A stretch of DNA of 5,139 bases from Streptosporangiaceae bacterium. GTDB lineage: Bacteria; Actinomycetota; Actinomycetes; Streptosporangiales; Streptosporangiaceae. The stretch is taken from assembly GCA_030045215.1 (NCBI GenBank), contig JASIBJ010000710.1, positions 1-5,139 of the forward strand, in the 5' to 3' direction. Under the pieces are notes generated by a model, which saw only the letters and a program-made list of their open reading frames with translations, was not told where the DNA came from and did not search any database. A program made the translations under genes and the position numbers. Positions 1 to 5,139 of the stretch are shown piece after piece; positions within the stretch are counted from its first letter, which is position 1; each line of letters begins with the position of its first letter.

Positions 1-447
1 GATGATCTCCCAGCAGTCCAGGTGCCGCGCGGCCATGGAGGCGGCGCGGCGAAGCACCGCGGCCATGACGGAGAAGTTGCCGGCCGCGATGACGCCCACG
101 CTGCGGTCACGGGCGAGGCGGTCAAGTTCCTCATAGTCCTGCGAGGTCAGGCCGCTGGAGCCAATCACCGCGTGAACCCCGGCCTGGACCGCGGTCCACA
201 CGTTGTTCCTCACGGCGGTGGCGCTGGTGTAGTCAATGAGAACGTCAGCCTGCGCGGCCTCCAACGCGTCAGCCACGGTGGCATAGACCGAGCCAAGGCT
301 CGTGGAGCCAGCGGCCCGAGCCAGGCTCTGCCCTGCCGCGGTCCGGGACACGCCCGACGACAACATCAGGTCATCGGCTTGGTCGATCGCGGCGACGATC
401 GGGGGTGCGGTCCACCCGGTGACACCGGCGAAACAGACAGTGACCAT
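1..447 (-). CDS. DapB-like dihydrodipicolinate reductase family protein, N-terminal part (cut by window edge)
   Basis: This minus-strand frame is open for 149 codons from ATG at 447-445 to the window edge, and family members are about 250-270 residues long, so roughly the N-terminal 55-60% is present. It begins with a Rossmann-type beta strand and nucleotide loop (VCFAGVTGW, residues 4-12). Next come DVLIDYTSATAV (68-79), GSSGLTSQDY (96-105) and AAGNFSVMAAVL (121-132), which match in order the DVxIDFT, GTTG and A(P/A)NFSxG blocks of 4-hydroxy-tetrahydrodipicolinate reductase, the NAD(P)H-dependent cytosolic enzyme of the diaminopimelate/lysine pathway. Several positions differ from classical DapB: GTTG is GSSG, the last glycine of GxxGxxG is Ala14, and the glycine after NFSV is Met128. 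The catalytic His/Lys block lies off the window. It may therefore be a paralog with another substrate. No Shine-Dalgarno precedes the ATG, so translation may be leaderless. It is divergent from the transporter gene. The family is fairly sure; classical DapB function is not. Confidence 0.85.
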   Translation of the reverse strand, partial: MVTVCFAGVTGWTAPPIVAAIDQADDLMLSSGVSRTAAGQSLARAAGSTSLGSVYATVADALEAAQADVLIDYTSATAVRNNVWTAVQAGVHAVIGSSGLTSQDYEELDRLARDRSVGVIAAGNFSVMAAVLRRAASMAARHLDCWEII

Positions 448-453
448 GGGCCG

Positions 454-459
454 ACTCTA
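454..459 (-). promoter_or_regulatory. Candidate -10 element of a leaderless dapB-like transcript
   Basis: On the minus strand the hexamer TAGAGT fits the actinobacterial TANNNT -10 consensus and is separated from the ATG by six bases, which would place the transcription start at or next to the A of the start codon. There is no purine-rich Shine-Dalgarno just upstream. I see no convincing -35 hexamer at 17-18 bp. The call rests on one short motif plus spacing. Confidence 0.35.
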
Positions 460-485
460 CGCACCAAGGATCGCCCGGGAGTTCA

Positions 486-533
486 GTGATCACCGTGGAT
501 CTGGCGCACGTTAAGCAGATCTACAGATCCACG
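486..533. promoter_or_regulatory. Operator-like inverted and tandem repeats between divergent genes
   Basis: CGTGGATCTG (494-503) and CAGATCCACG (524-533) are exact reverse complements, with arm centres 30 bp apart, close to three helical turns. The right arm is also the second of two tandem 8-mers, CAGATCTA (516-523) and CAGATCCA (524-531), so the site holds three CAGATCYA half-sites, one inverted. The perfect palindrome GTGATCAC (486-493) abuts the left arm. The block is 38 bp from the dapB-like start and 49 bp from the transporter start, where a regulator could control both. A 10-bp stem with a 20-base loop is too loose for a typical terminator. The binding protein is unknown; the LysR regulator at 2756-3697 is one candidate. 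Confidence 0.5.
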
Positions 534-565
534 ACGAATGTATTAACTGGAACTTTCAGAGCGAC

Positions 566-573
566 AGAGGGAG
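566..573 (+). promoter_or_regulatory. Ribosome binding site deciding the GTG start of the transporter
   Basis: AGAGGGAG lies nine bases before GTG at 583. No other in-frame start upstream has a comparable site. The in-frame GTG at 601 would cut into the first membrane helix region and has no purine tract at the right distance, so 583 is preferred. Confidence 0.6.
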
Positions 574-582
574 CCTGAGTGG

Positions 583-1524
583 GTGACTCGGGACTGGCGC
601 GTGACACCGGCGGCAGCGACGACTGTCGTTGCGTGGGCTGCGGCGTTCGTGGCGATCCGGATCGCGGCACGCTCCTTCGGCCCGGGTGAGCTGACGGTCG
701 GCCGTCTTCTGATCGCTTCGGCGGTGCTGGCGTCTTTCCTCCCGATCCTCGGGCCGGTGCGTCTTCCGGAACCTCGGGATCTGCCGCGGATCGTTGCCTG
801 CGGCCTCACCGGGATGGCGGGCTACCAGTACCTCCTCAATTCCGGAGAGCGAACGGTCTCAGCCGGGGGCGCGAGCCTGCTGGTGAACACGAGCCCGATC
901 TTCGCGGCGACGCTCGCCTGGCTAGTACTGGGCGAGAACGTTACCGCCAGGGGGCGTACCGGGCTCGCTGTTGGCTTTTCCGGCGCAATGATCATGACGA
1001 TCGGCCAGGGGAACGGGATCGAACTCAGCGACCACGCCGTTCTCGTACTGGGAGCGGCGGCTCTCTTCGCGCTCTTCTTCGTCGTTCAAAAGCCACTGCT
1101 GGCTCGGTACAGTAGCTTCGAGTTGACGTGCTATGCCACGTGGTCCGGTTTCATCCTGACGACGCCATTCCTGGTCTCTCTCGCGTCGCAGGCTCGTCAC
1201 GCCCAACCGCACCCGATCGAGGCCATGCTCTTCCTTGCGGTCGTCTCCAGCGCTCTCGGGTTCGTGACCTGGGCCTACGTACAACGGCATCTGCCGGTCG
1301 CCACCGCGGTCAACATTCTGTATCTGGTTCCGTTCACCGCCATCGGAATCGGGTGGATTGCCCTCAGCGAATCCACCCACCCGCTGGCGATTGTCGGCGG
1401 CGTGATCGCGCTCGCGGGCGTTGGGCTCACCCGGAGTACGTCACGGATTCGGGATCTACTGCCCGGCGTCATGCGGAGGCCAGCAGAACCAACCGTCGAT
1501 GACCCGCGTCCGAGCCCCAGATGA
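583..1524 (+). CDS. EamA/DMT family transporter (RhaT/YdcZ-type permease)
   Basis: This 313-residue integral membrane protein has the family's usual length and about ten hydrophobic segments, near residues 10-28, 36-56, 68-88, 96-116, 124-141, 150-170, 181-201, 212-232, 240-261 and 267-284. They form two tandem EamA repeats (about 10-140 and 153-284). The first repeat ends in the family signature, small residues then LAWLVLGENVTARGRTGLAVG (two parts, 111-120 and 121-131), with Glu118 conserved. The second repeat has the matching LSES-to-GGVIALAGVGL segment with Glu263. A short charged tail follows residue 285. DMT permeases often export amino acids, metabolites or drugs by proton exchange; the substrate here cannot be read. 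The GTG start has a good ribosome binding site. The gene is divergent from dapB-like and 60 bp ahead of the aminotransferase on the same strand, suggesting an operon in which it exports a product or intermediate of those enzymes. Confidence 0.92.
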   Translation: MTRDWRVTPAAATTVVAWAAAFVAIRIAARSFGPGELTVGRLLIASAVLASFLPILGPVRLPEPRDLPRIVACGLTGMAGYQYLLNSGERTVSAGGASLLVNTSPIFAATLAWLVLGENVTARGRTGLAVGFSGAMIMTIGQGNGIELSDHAVLVLGAAALFALFFVVQKPLLARYSSFELTCYATWSGFILTTPFLVSLASQARHAQPHPIEAMLFLAVVSSALGFVTWAYVQRHLPVATAVNILYLVPFTAIGIGWIALSESTHPLAIVGGVIALAGVGLTRSTSRIRDLLPGVMRRPAEPTVDDPRPSPR

Positions 1525-1572
1525 CGGCTGAAAGGCACGGCGTAGGCGCTGACAGCGATATCGAGATCGACA

Positions 1573-1580
1573 GAAGGAGA
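1573..1580 (+). promoter_or_regulatory. Strong ribosome binding site of the aminotransferase gene
   Basis: GAAGGAGA contains AAGGAG five bases before GTG at 1585, which fixes the start. It suggests the gene is translated independently although it probably shares the transporter transcript. The 60-bp gap shows no terminator hairpin. Confidence 0.7.
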
Positions 1581-1584
1581 CACT

Positions 1585-2715
1585 GTGCGCGCTCTTCCCG
1601 AGTTCCGGCTTGAAACTTACTTCTCCAAGTGGGAGTTCACGGCGCGTTACCACCTCACCGCATCGGACGCGCAGTCAATGCGGCTAACCGAGCTGCTTGC
1701 CCTGGCCGACGACGACGGACGGCAACGCTGGGAGGCACTCGAACTCGGCTACACCACGACCTGGGGATTGCGGGCGCTGCGCGAGGAAATTGCCCGCACC
1801 TATGACAACGTCAGGCCGGATGACGTCGTGTGCTTCGCCGGGGCCAGCGAACCGGTCGTCCACGCGATGCGGGCACTGCTCGACGCCGATTCCCATGCCG
1901 TGGTTATCACCCCCAACTATCAGTCCGCCGAAGCGGTCCCGTGCGCAATCGGGGCGGCGACCGGAGTCCCGCTCCGGCCCGAGGACGGCTGGGCGCTCGA
2001 CCTCGACGCCGTTCGCCGGGTTCTGCGGCCCAACACAAGAGTCATCTCAGTAAACTTCCCCAACAACCCGACCGGCGCCATGCCTGACCCGGGTACCTGG
2101 AAGGGTCTTGTCGCACTGTGCGACGAGCGAGGTGTCCGCTTGTTCAGCGACGAGGTCTACCGGGGCCTGGAGATCCCGCCGCAACAGCAACTTCCTCAGG
2201 CGGCAGACCTATCCTCGACTGCGCTCTCACTGAACGTGATGTCCAAGGCCTATGGGCTGCCTGGCCTGCGGATCGGCTGGATCGCCTGCCGTGACCGGCA
2301 CGTCCTCTCCAAGCTTGAGCGAGCCAAGCATTACACGTCTATCTGTAACTCAGCCCCGAGCGAGGTACTCGCGCTGATTGCCCTGCGCGCGCGCGAACGC
2401 ATTCTTGACCGCAACCGCCAGATCGTGCGGGATAACGTCCGCATCTTCACGGAGTTCTTCGCCGCCTACCCGCACCTATTCGAGTTCACCCCGCCGCAGG
2501 GCGGTTGTGTCTGCTTCCCCCGCTACACCGGTGAGGACGGCGTCGAGACAATGTGCAGCGACCTCGTCGAAGAAGCCGGAATCCTGCTGCTGCCCGCCAG
2601 TATCTACCGCTCCGAACTCAATAGCGTGGCCACCGATCGCTTCCGGGTCGGCATCGGGCGAGCCCATCCGCAGGAAGCTCTCGGCGTATGGGCGGACTGG
2701 CTCGCCGCCCGGTGA
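1585..2715 (+). CDS. Aminotransferase class I/II, fold-type I PLP-dependent enzyme
   Basis: This 376-residue cytosolic enzyme has the full set of class I/II aminotransferase motifs in order. They are GYTTTWGLRALREEIA (55-70), the phosphate-binding turn GASEP (86-90), an aromatic ring-stacking position in PNYQS (Tyr112), NFPNNPTG (157-164, Asn161), DEVYRGLE (189-196, with Asp189 for the pyridine nitrogen and Tyr192), SKAYGLPGLRIGW (220-232, Lys221 as the Schiff-base lysine), and FRVGIGR (353-359, Arg354 as the likely carboxylate-binding arginine). All key residues are present, so it should be active, swapping an amino group between an amino acid and a 2-oxo acid. The same fold includes C-S lyases and cyclising enzymes of the VioD type, so the reaction is not certain and the substrate is unknown. 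It starts at GTG behind GAAGGAGA, is probably co-transcribed with the transporter, and converges on lysR with a 40-bp gap. Confidence 0.93.
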   Translation: MRALPEFRLETYFSKWEFTARYHLTASDAQSMRLTELLALADDDGRQRWEALELGYTTTWGLRALREEIARTYDNVRPDDVVCFAGASEPVVHAMRALLDADSHAVVITPNYQSAEAVPCAIGAATGVPLRPEDGWALDLDAVRRVLRPNTRVISVNFPNNPTGAMPDPGTWKGLVALCDERGVRLFSDEVYRGLEIPPQQQLPQAADLSSTALSLNVMSKAYGLPGLRIGWIACRDRHVLSKLERAKHYTSICNSAPSEVLALIALRARERILDRNRQIVRDNVRIFTEFFAAYPHLFEFTPPQGGCVCFPRYTGEDGVETMCSDLVEEAGILLLPASIYRSELNSVATDRFRVGIGRAHPQEALGVWADWLAAR

Positions 2716-2716
2716 A

Positions 2717-2736
2717 CCGGCCGTCGGCGCGGCCGG
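2717..2736. terminator. Candidate bidirectional terminator hairpin between convergent genes
   Basis: CCGGCCG (2717-2723) and CGGCCGG (2730-2736) form a perfect 7-bp GC stem with the six-base loop TCGGCG. A second short GC palindrome, CGGCG/CGCCG (2739-2743 and 2746-2750), follows. They fill most of the gap between the aminotransferase stop (2713-2715) and the lysR stop (2758-2756). There is no T-tract on either strand, as with I-shaped actinobacterial terminators. GC-rich DNA makes such palindromes by chance, so the support is mainly position. Confidence 0.45.
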
Positions 2737-2755
2737 CCCGGCGGTCGCCGCCGCG

Positions 2756-3697
2756 CTAGATCGGCTGCGTAGTCTCCCGAGTTTGGAATTTACGTGCCTC
2801 GGCATTGGTGCAGTCAAGCAGCGCGACGATAGCCGGGAGGGCACGCGAGCCTTGCCGTAGGGCCAGGTAGATGGTTCGGCTGATCGGCGGATCGATCGAC
2901 TCCAGCAGGCGAATGTGCCGTCGGTCAGCCTTGAGACGCAGGTCGTCGGCCACCATCGCTGGCAGGAGCGTCATCCCGTATCCGGCCGCGACGAAACCGG
3001 CAGCGACCGCGAAGTCTCCGGTTCGGCTGACGACGTGCGGCTCGTACCCGGCCAGGGCACACGAGCGCTCCAGGGCGAGAGCGCAGGCGCTGCGCTCAGC
3101 CGGAGCGATCCAGCGCGCGTCACGGAATTCAGCCAGCTCGACATTCGGCCCTCGGATGGCCGAGCTGGCAGGCACGGCAAGATACATGTTCTCGTCGAAC
3201 AAACCGACACGCTCGATCGATGACGCGAATCGGCGAGGCGTCAGGCCGTATTCCCCGGCCAGCACGACGTCTGCCTCCTGCCGCGCCAGCGCCGGCAGTG
3301 CGGCCTCGGGCTCCATCACATCGATCCGCAACTCGATTTCAGGATGATCTTTCGCCAGGCGGGCGATGATTCCCGGGAGCAGCATCCGCCCGGCACTGGG
3401 CATGGTTATCAGGCGCAACAGACCGTGCGCGGTGGAATGCGCGCCCCTGACGTCCGCCTCGGCGGCCTCCAACCCGGCAATCACCTGCCGGGCGTGCTCG
3501 GCAAGGCGTGCTCCGGCCGATGTCAGGCGCGCGTTCCGCTGGGACCGGTCGAGTAGCTCGACCCCGAGCTGGCGTTCGAGAGCAGCAACCTGCTGAGACA
3601 CCGCCGGCGGCGTAAACAACAGCGCCCGCGCCGCGGCCGAGACGCCACCGTGCTCGGAGATCGCCAGCAGAACCCGAAGTCGGCGTACATCCAACAT
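2756..3697 (-). CDS. LysR-family transcriptional regulator
   Basis: This 313-residue DNA-binding regulator has standard LysR length and layout. Residues 1-60 form the winged helix-turn-helix: LRVLLAISEHGGVSAAARAL (7-26), PPAVSQQVAALERQLGVELL (30-49), then DRSQRNARLTSAG (50-62). A linker helix (about 63-85) and an effector-binding domain of two periplasmic-binding-protein-like lobes (about 90-300) follow. The second lobe has GYGMTLLPAMVADD, typical of the family. LysR proteins are usually tetramers that respond to a small ligand and often control a divergent gene and themselves. Here the divergent neighbour is the beta-helix gene, while the aminotransferase-transporter pair ends head-on against lysR 40 bp away, so either could be the target. 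The ATG at 3697-3695 has no Shine-Dalgarno and sits 8 bases below a -10-like TATAGC, so it may be leaderless. The family is clear; the ligand is unknown. Confidence 0.93.
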   Translation of the reverse strand: MLDVRRLRVLLAISEHGGVSAAARALLFTPPAVSQQVAALERQLGVELLDRSQRNARLTSAGARLAEHARQVIAGLEAAEADVRGAHSTAHGLLRLITMPSAGRMLLPGIIARLAKDHPEIELRIDVMEPEAALPALARQEADVVLAGEYGLTPRRFASSIERVGLFDENMYLAVPASSAIRGPNVELAEFRDARWIAPAERSACALALERSCALAGYEPHVVSRTGDFAVAAGFVAAGYGMTLLPAMVADDLRLKADRRHIRLLESIDPPISRTIYLALRQGSRALPAIVALLDCTNAEARKFQTRETTQPI

Positions 3698-3705
3698 AAA
3701 GCCAC

Positions 3706-3735
3706 GCTATATGACCGTGCGCTGTATATGAACAA
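3706..3735 (-). promoter_or_regulatory. Candidate lysR promoter with TATATGA direct repeats
   Basis: On the minus strand TTGTTC (3735-3730) and TATAGC (3711-3706), 18 bp apart, resemble -35 and -10 elements. The start of transcription would fall within a few bases of the lysR ATG. On the plus strand TATATGA occurs twice, at 3708-3714 and 3725-3731, with a 17-bp period; the longer form is TATATGA[CA]C. One copy overlaps the -10 and the other abuts the -35, as expected of an autoregulatory site. The AT-rich patch stands out from its GC-rich surroundings. The promoter is a reading by eye from imperfect hexamers. Confidence 0.4.
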
Positions 3736-3790
3736 TGACTTAAGCAGGAGCGGACGTCTAGCCGGGCACCTCGCTGCCGGGAGGTCCAGT

Positions 3791-3823
3791 CGCTGCCCGC
3801 CGCAGGCCTGGCGGCGGGCAGCG
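3791..3823. repeat. Perfect 13-bp inverted repeat (GC-rich hairpin) upstream of the beta-helix gene
   Basis: CGCTGCCCGCCGC (3791-3803) and GCGGCGGGCAGCG (3811-3823) are exact reverse complements around the seven-base loop AGGCCTG. The hairpin lies between two divergently transcribed genes, where a terminator has no obvious upstream transcript to end. The nearest T-run (3837-3840) is 13 bases past the stem, so it is not a standard intrinsic terminator. It could be a large operator over the beta-helix promoter, a barrier between the two promoters, or a terminator of antisense transcription. Confidence 0.6.
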
Positions 3824-3831
3824 CGCACTCG

Positions 3832-3837
3832 TATGGT
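3832..3837 (+). promoter_or_regulatory. Weak candidate -10 element of the beta-helix gene
   Basis: TATGGT fits TANNNT and would start transcription near 3844, giving a leader of about 28 bases that includes the ribosome binding site. The expected -35 position falls inside the 13-bp inverted repeat and shows no good hexamer, which is why confidence is low. The nearby TTGACG (3845-3850) has no -10 at the right distance. Confidence 0.25.
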
Positions 3838-3860
3838 TTTGCTGTTGACGGATGGATAGC

Positions 3861-3865
3861 GGAGG
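3861..3865 (+). promoter_or_regulatory. Ribosome binding site of the beta-helix gene
   Basis: GGAGG lies six bases before ATG at 3872 and fixes the start. The arginine-bearing N-terminus and hydrophobic stretch that follow make a sensible signal peptide, which agrees with this start. Confidence 0.7.
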
Positions 3866-3871
3866 TCTGGC

Positions 3872-5139
3872 ATGAGAGGTCGCATTCGCGGGGCACTCCA
3901 GCTGGCATCAACGCTGGGAGCGGTGACGCTCGGCTGCGGGTTACTGTCCGGATGGACGCTGTCGGCTGGCCCGGTCACGGCGGGTCACGGGGGATGGGCC
4001 GCCAGCCCAAAGGTGCTGCTGGTGGGCACCTACCACGGCAAGGCCGGCCGCTACTTCAGCATCCAGGCGGCCGTGAACGCCGCGCGGCCTGGAGACTGGA
4101 TCCTGGTCGGTCCTGGCGACTACCACGAGACAGCCGACGAGACCGGGCCGTACGGCAATCCGGCAGACGGCGCGATGGGTGGCGTGTTCATCGACAAGAG
4201 CGGTATCACGCTGCGCGGCATGAACCGCAACACGGTAATCGTGGACGGCACGAAGGCCGGCGCGTCGCCGTGCAGCTCGCAGCCGTCCGAGCAGAACTAC
4301 GGGCGGGTGGTCAGCGGTCACGCGGTCGGGCGCAACGGCATTGTGGTCTGGAAGGCCAGCGACGTCAGCATCGAGAACCTCACGGCCTGCAACTTCCTGG
4401 CTGGCACCGGTGATTCGGGCAACCAGATCTGGTGGAACGGCGGTGACAACTCCGGCAAGATCGGCCTGTCCGGCTACTGGGGCAGCTATCTGACCGCGAC
4501 CTCGACGTTCTTTAGTACCGAGAACACTGCCGCGGAGTACGGCATCTTTGCCAGCAATTCGGCTGGCCCCGCGTGGTGGAACGAGCTGTACGCCAGCAAC
4601 ATGAACGACTCTGGTACCTACGTCGGCGCCTGCAGGCAGCTGTGTGACGTGGTCCTGGACCACATGTGGATGGAGAACAACGCGCTCGGCTACTCCGGCA
4701 CCAACTCTGGCGGCACGGTGATCATCGAGAACTCCCAGTTCGATGAGAATCAGGACGGGCTCGACACCAATACGCAGATCATCGGCGACCCGCCCGCCCC
4801 GCAGGACGGCCGGTGCCCCAACGGCGGCATCAGCCCGATCACGCACACCACCTCCTGCTGGGTGCTGATCCACAACTACATTCACGGCAACAACAACAAC
4901 ATGGCTCCGGCGGCCGGCTCGGCCGCGGCGGGCCCGGTCGGCACCGGCCTGACGATATCGGGCGGCCGTTACGACACCGTCATGGACAACACCATCGTCA
5001 ATAACGGCGCGTGGGGCGCGCTGTTTGTGCCCTACGCCCAATCCGGCACGCCAAGCCTGCATCAGACCTGCGCCGGCATCGGCGGCCACAAGCTGCCCGT
5101 CTTCGGATGCGTCATGGACCCGGAAGGTGACGCGCTGCT
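3872..5139 (+). CDS. Secreted right-handed parallel beta-helix repeat protein (3' end beyond window)
   Basis: From ATG at 3872 the frame stays open for 422 codons to the window edge, so the C-terminus is missing. Residues 1-44 look like a Sec signal: Arg at 2, 4 and 6, a hydrophobic core at 8-31, and small residues before a likely cleavage between about 38 and 44. FSIQAAVNAARPGDWILVGPG (two parts, 62-71 and 72-82) is the opening seen in NosD/pectate-lyase-like beta-helix proteins. Rung-like repeats follow: GVFIDKSGITLRG (104-116), NGIVVWKASDVSIENLTACN (155-174), a long stretch at about 205-300 with many Asn and Gly turns, and GTGLTISGGRYDTVMDNTI (357-375). Eight cysteines lie in the mature part (134, 173, 254, 258, 315, 329, 400, 413), allowing disulfides in an exported protein. 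No pectate lyase catalytic set is obvious, so polysaccharide binding or cleavage is only an inference. The fold is well supported; the function is unknown. Confidence 0.82.
   Translation, partial: MRGRIRGALQLASTLGAVTLGCGLLSGWTLSAGPVTAGHGGWAASPKVLLVGTYHGKAGRYFSIQAAVNAARPGDWILVGPGDYHETADETGPYGNPADGAMGGVFIDKSGITLRGMNRNTVIVDGTKAGASPCSSQPSEQNYGRVVSGHAVGRNGIVVWKASDVSIENLTACNFLAGTGDSGNQIWWNGGDNSGKIGLSGYWGSYLTATSTFFSTENTAAEYGIFASNSAGPAWWNELYASNMNDSGTYVGACRQLCDVVLDHMWMENNALGYSGTNSGGTVIIENSQFDENQDGLDTNTQIIGDPPAPQDGRCPNGGISPITHTTSCWVLIHNYIHGNNNNMAPAAGSAAAGPVGTGLTISGGRYDTVMDNTIVNNGAWGALFVPYAQSGTPSLHQTCAGIGGHKLPVFGCVMDPEGDAL

Noticed and set aside
22..489. A 155-codon plus-strand open frame over the dapB-like gene
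   Set aside because: Its translation is Gly/His/Arg-rich with no domain, and the opposite strand encodes clear DapB motifs.
494..533. Reading the 494-533 inverted repeat as an intrinsic terminator or recombination site
   Set aside because: The 20-base loop, lack of a T-tract and position between divergent starts argue against a terminator, and no integrase or transposase gene is present to support recombination.
922..1380. A minus-strand open frame inside the transporter gene
   Set aside because: It is a shadow of the EamA coding frame, with a charged low-complexity translation and no family motif.
1525..1584. Possible separate promoter or terminator between transporter and aminotransferase
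   Set aside because: Only short palindromes such as CGATATCG are present, with no convincing stem or promoter hexamers, so an operon with its own ribosome binding site is simpler.
2871..3347. A 158-codon plus-strand open frame inside lysR
   Set aside because: It lies wholly over the LysR effector domain, and its Ser/Arg/Ala-rich translation has no domain.
3929..3940. Possible lipobox around Cys22 (VTLGC) in the beta-helix signal peptide
   Set aside because: The residues before the cysteine are T-L-G rather than L-[AST]-[GA], and the hydrophobic stretch continues after it, so an ordinary Sec signal is more likely.
3941..5089. A 382-codon open frame antisense to the beta-helix gene
   Set aside because: It mirrors a gene with a signal peptide, ribosome binding site and beta-helix repeats. 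Its translation is low in complexity (Val, Ala, Arg, Gly, Asp) with no recognisable domain, as expected of antisense frames in high-GC DNA.

Overview
The window looks like a piece of a high-GC actinobacterial chromosome. GC is high throughout, two of the five genes start with GTG behind a Shine-Dalgarno sequence, and two others look leaderless. The protein families also fit an actinobacterium, but no marker in the window fixes the genus. There are five protein-coding genes, two of them cut by the window edges. I see no RNA gene, CRISPR array, insertion sequence, phage gene or defence system.

Layout. Positions 1-447 (minus strand) hold the N-terminal 149 residues of a DapB-like dihydrodipicolinate reductase family protein. 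Its start faces, across a 135-bp spacer, a plus-strand pair: a ten-helix EamA/DMT family transporter (583-1524) and, 60 bp further on, a fold-type I PLP-dependent aminotransferase (1585-2715). The divergent spacer carries an exact 10-bp inverted repeat and three copies of CAGATCYA, and it is the best operator candidate here. A LysR-family regulator (2756-3697, minus strand) converges on the aminotransferase, with a hairpin in the 40-bp gap. Across a 174-bp divergent spacer from lysR, a secreted right-handed parallel beta-helix protein starts at 3872 and runs off the right edge.

How the genes may work together. A DapB-like reductase, an exporter-type DMT permease, an aminotransferase and a LysR regulator read together as a small module for making or modifying an amino acid or amino-acid-like compound, and exporting it, under control of LysR. 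This is inferred from gene neighbourhood; no substrate can be read from the sequence. The beta-helix protein has a different setting (cell envelope or secreted) and may be a separate unit, although its divergent position next to lysR also makes it a possible LysR target.

The points most worth a second look are the multi-half-site operator at 486-533, the altered cofactor and active-site motifs of the DapB-like protein, the probably leaderless starts of dapB-like and lysR, the TATATGA direct repeat at the lysR promoter, and a 13-bp perfect hairpin in front of the beta-helix gene. None amounts to strong evidence for an entirely new system.
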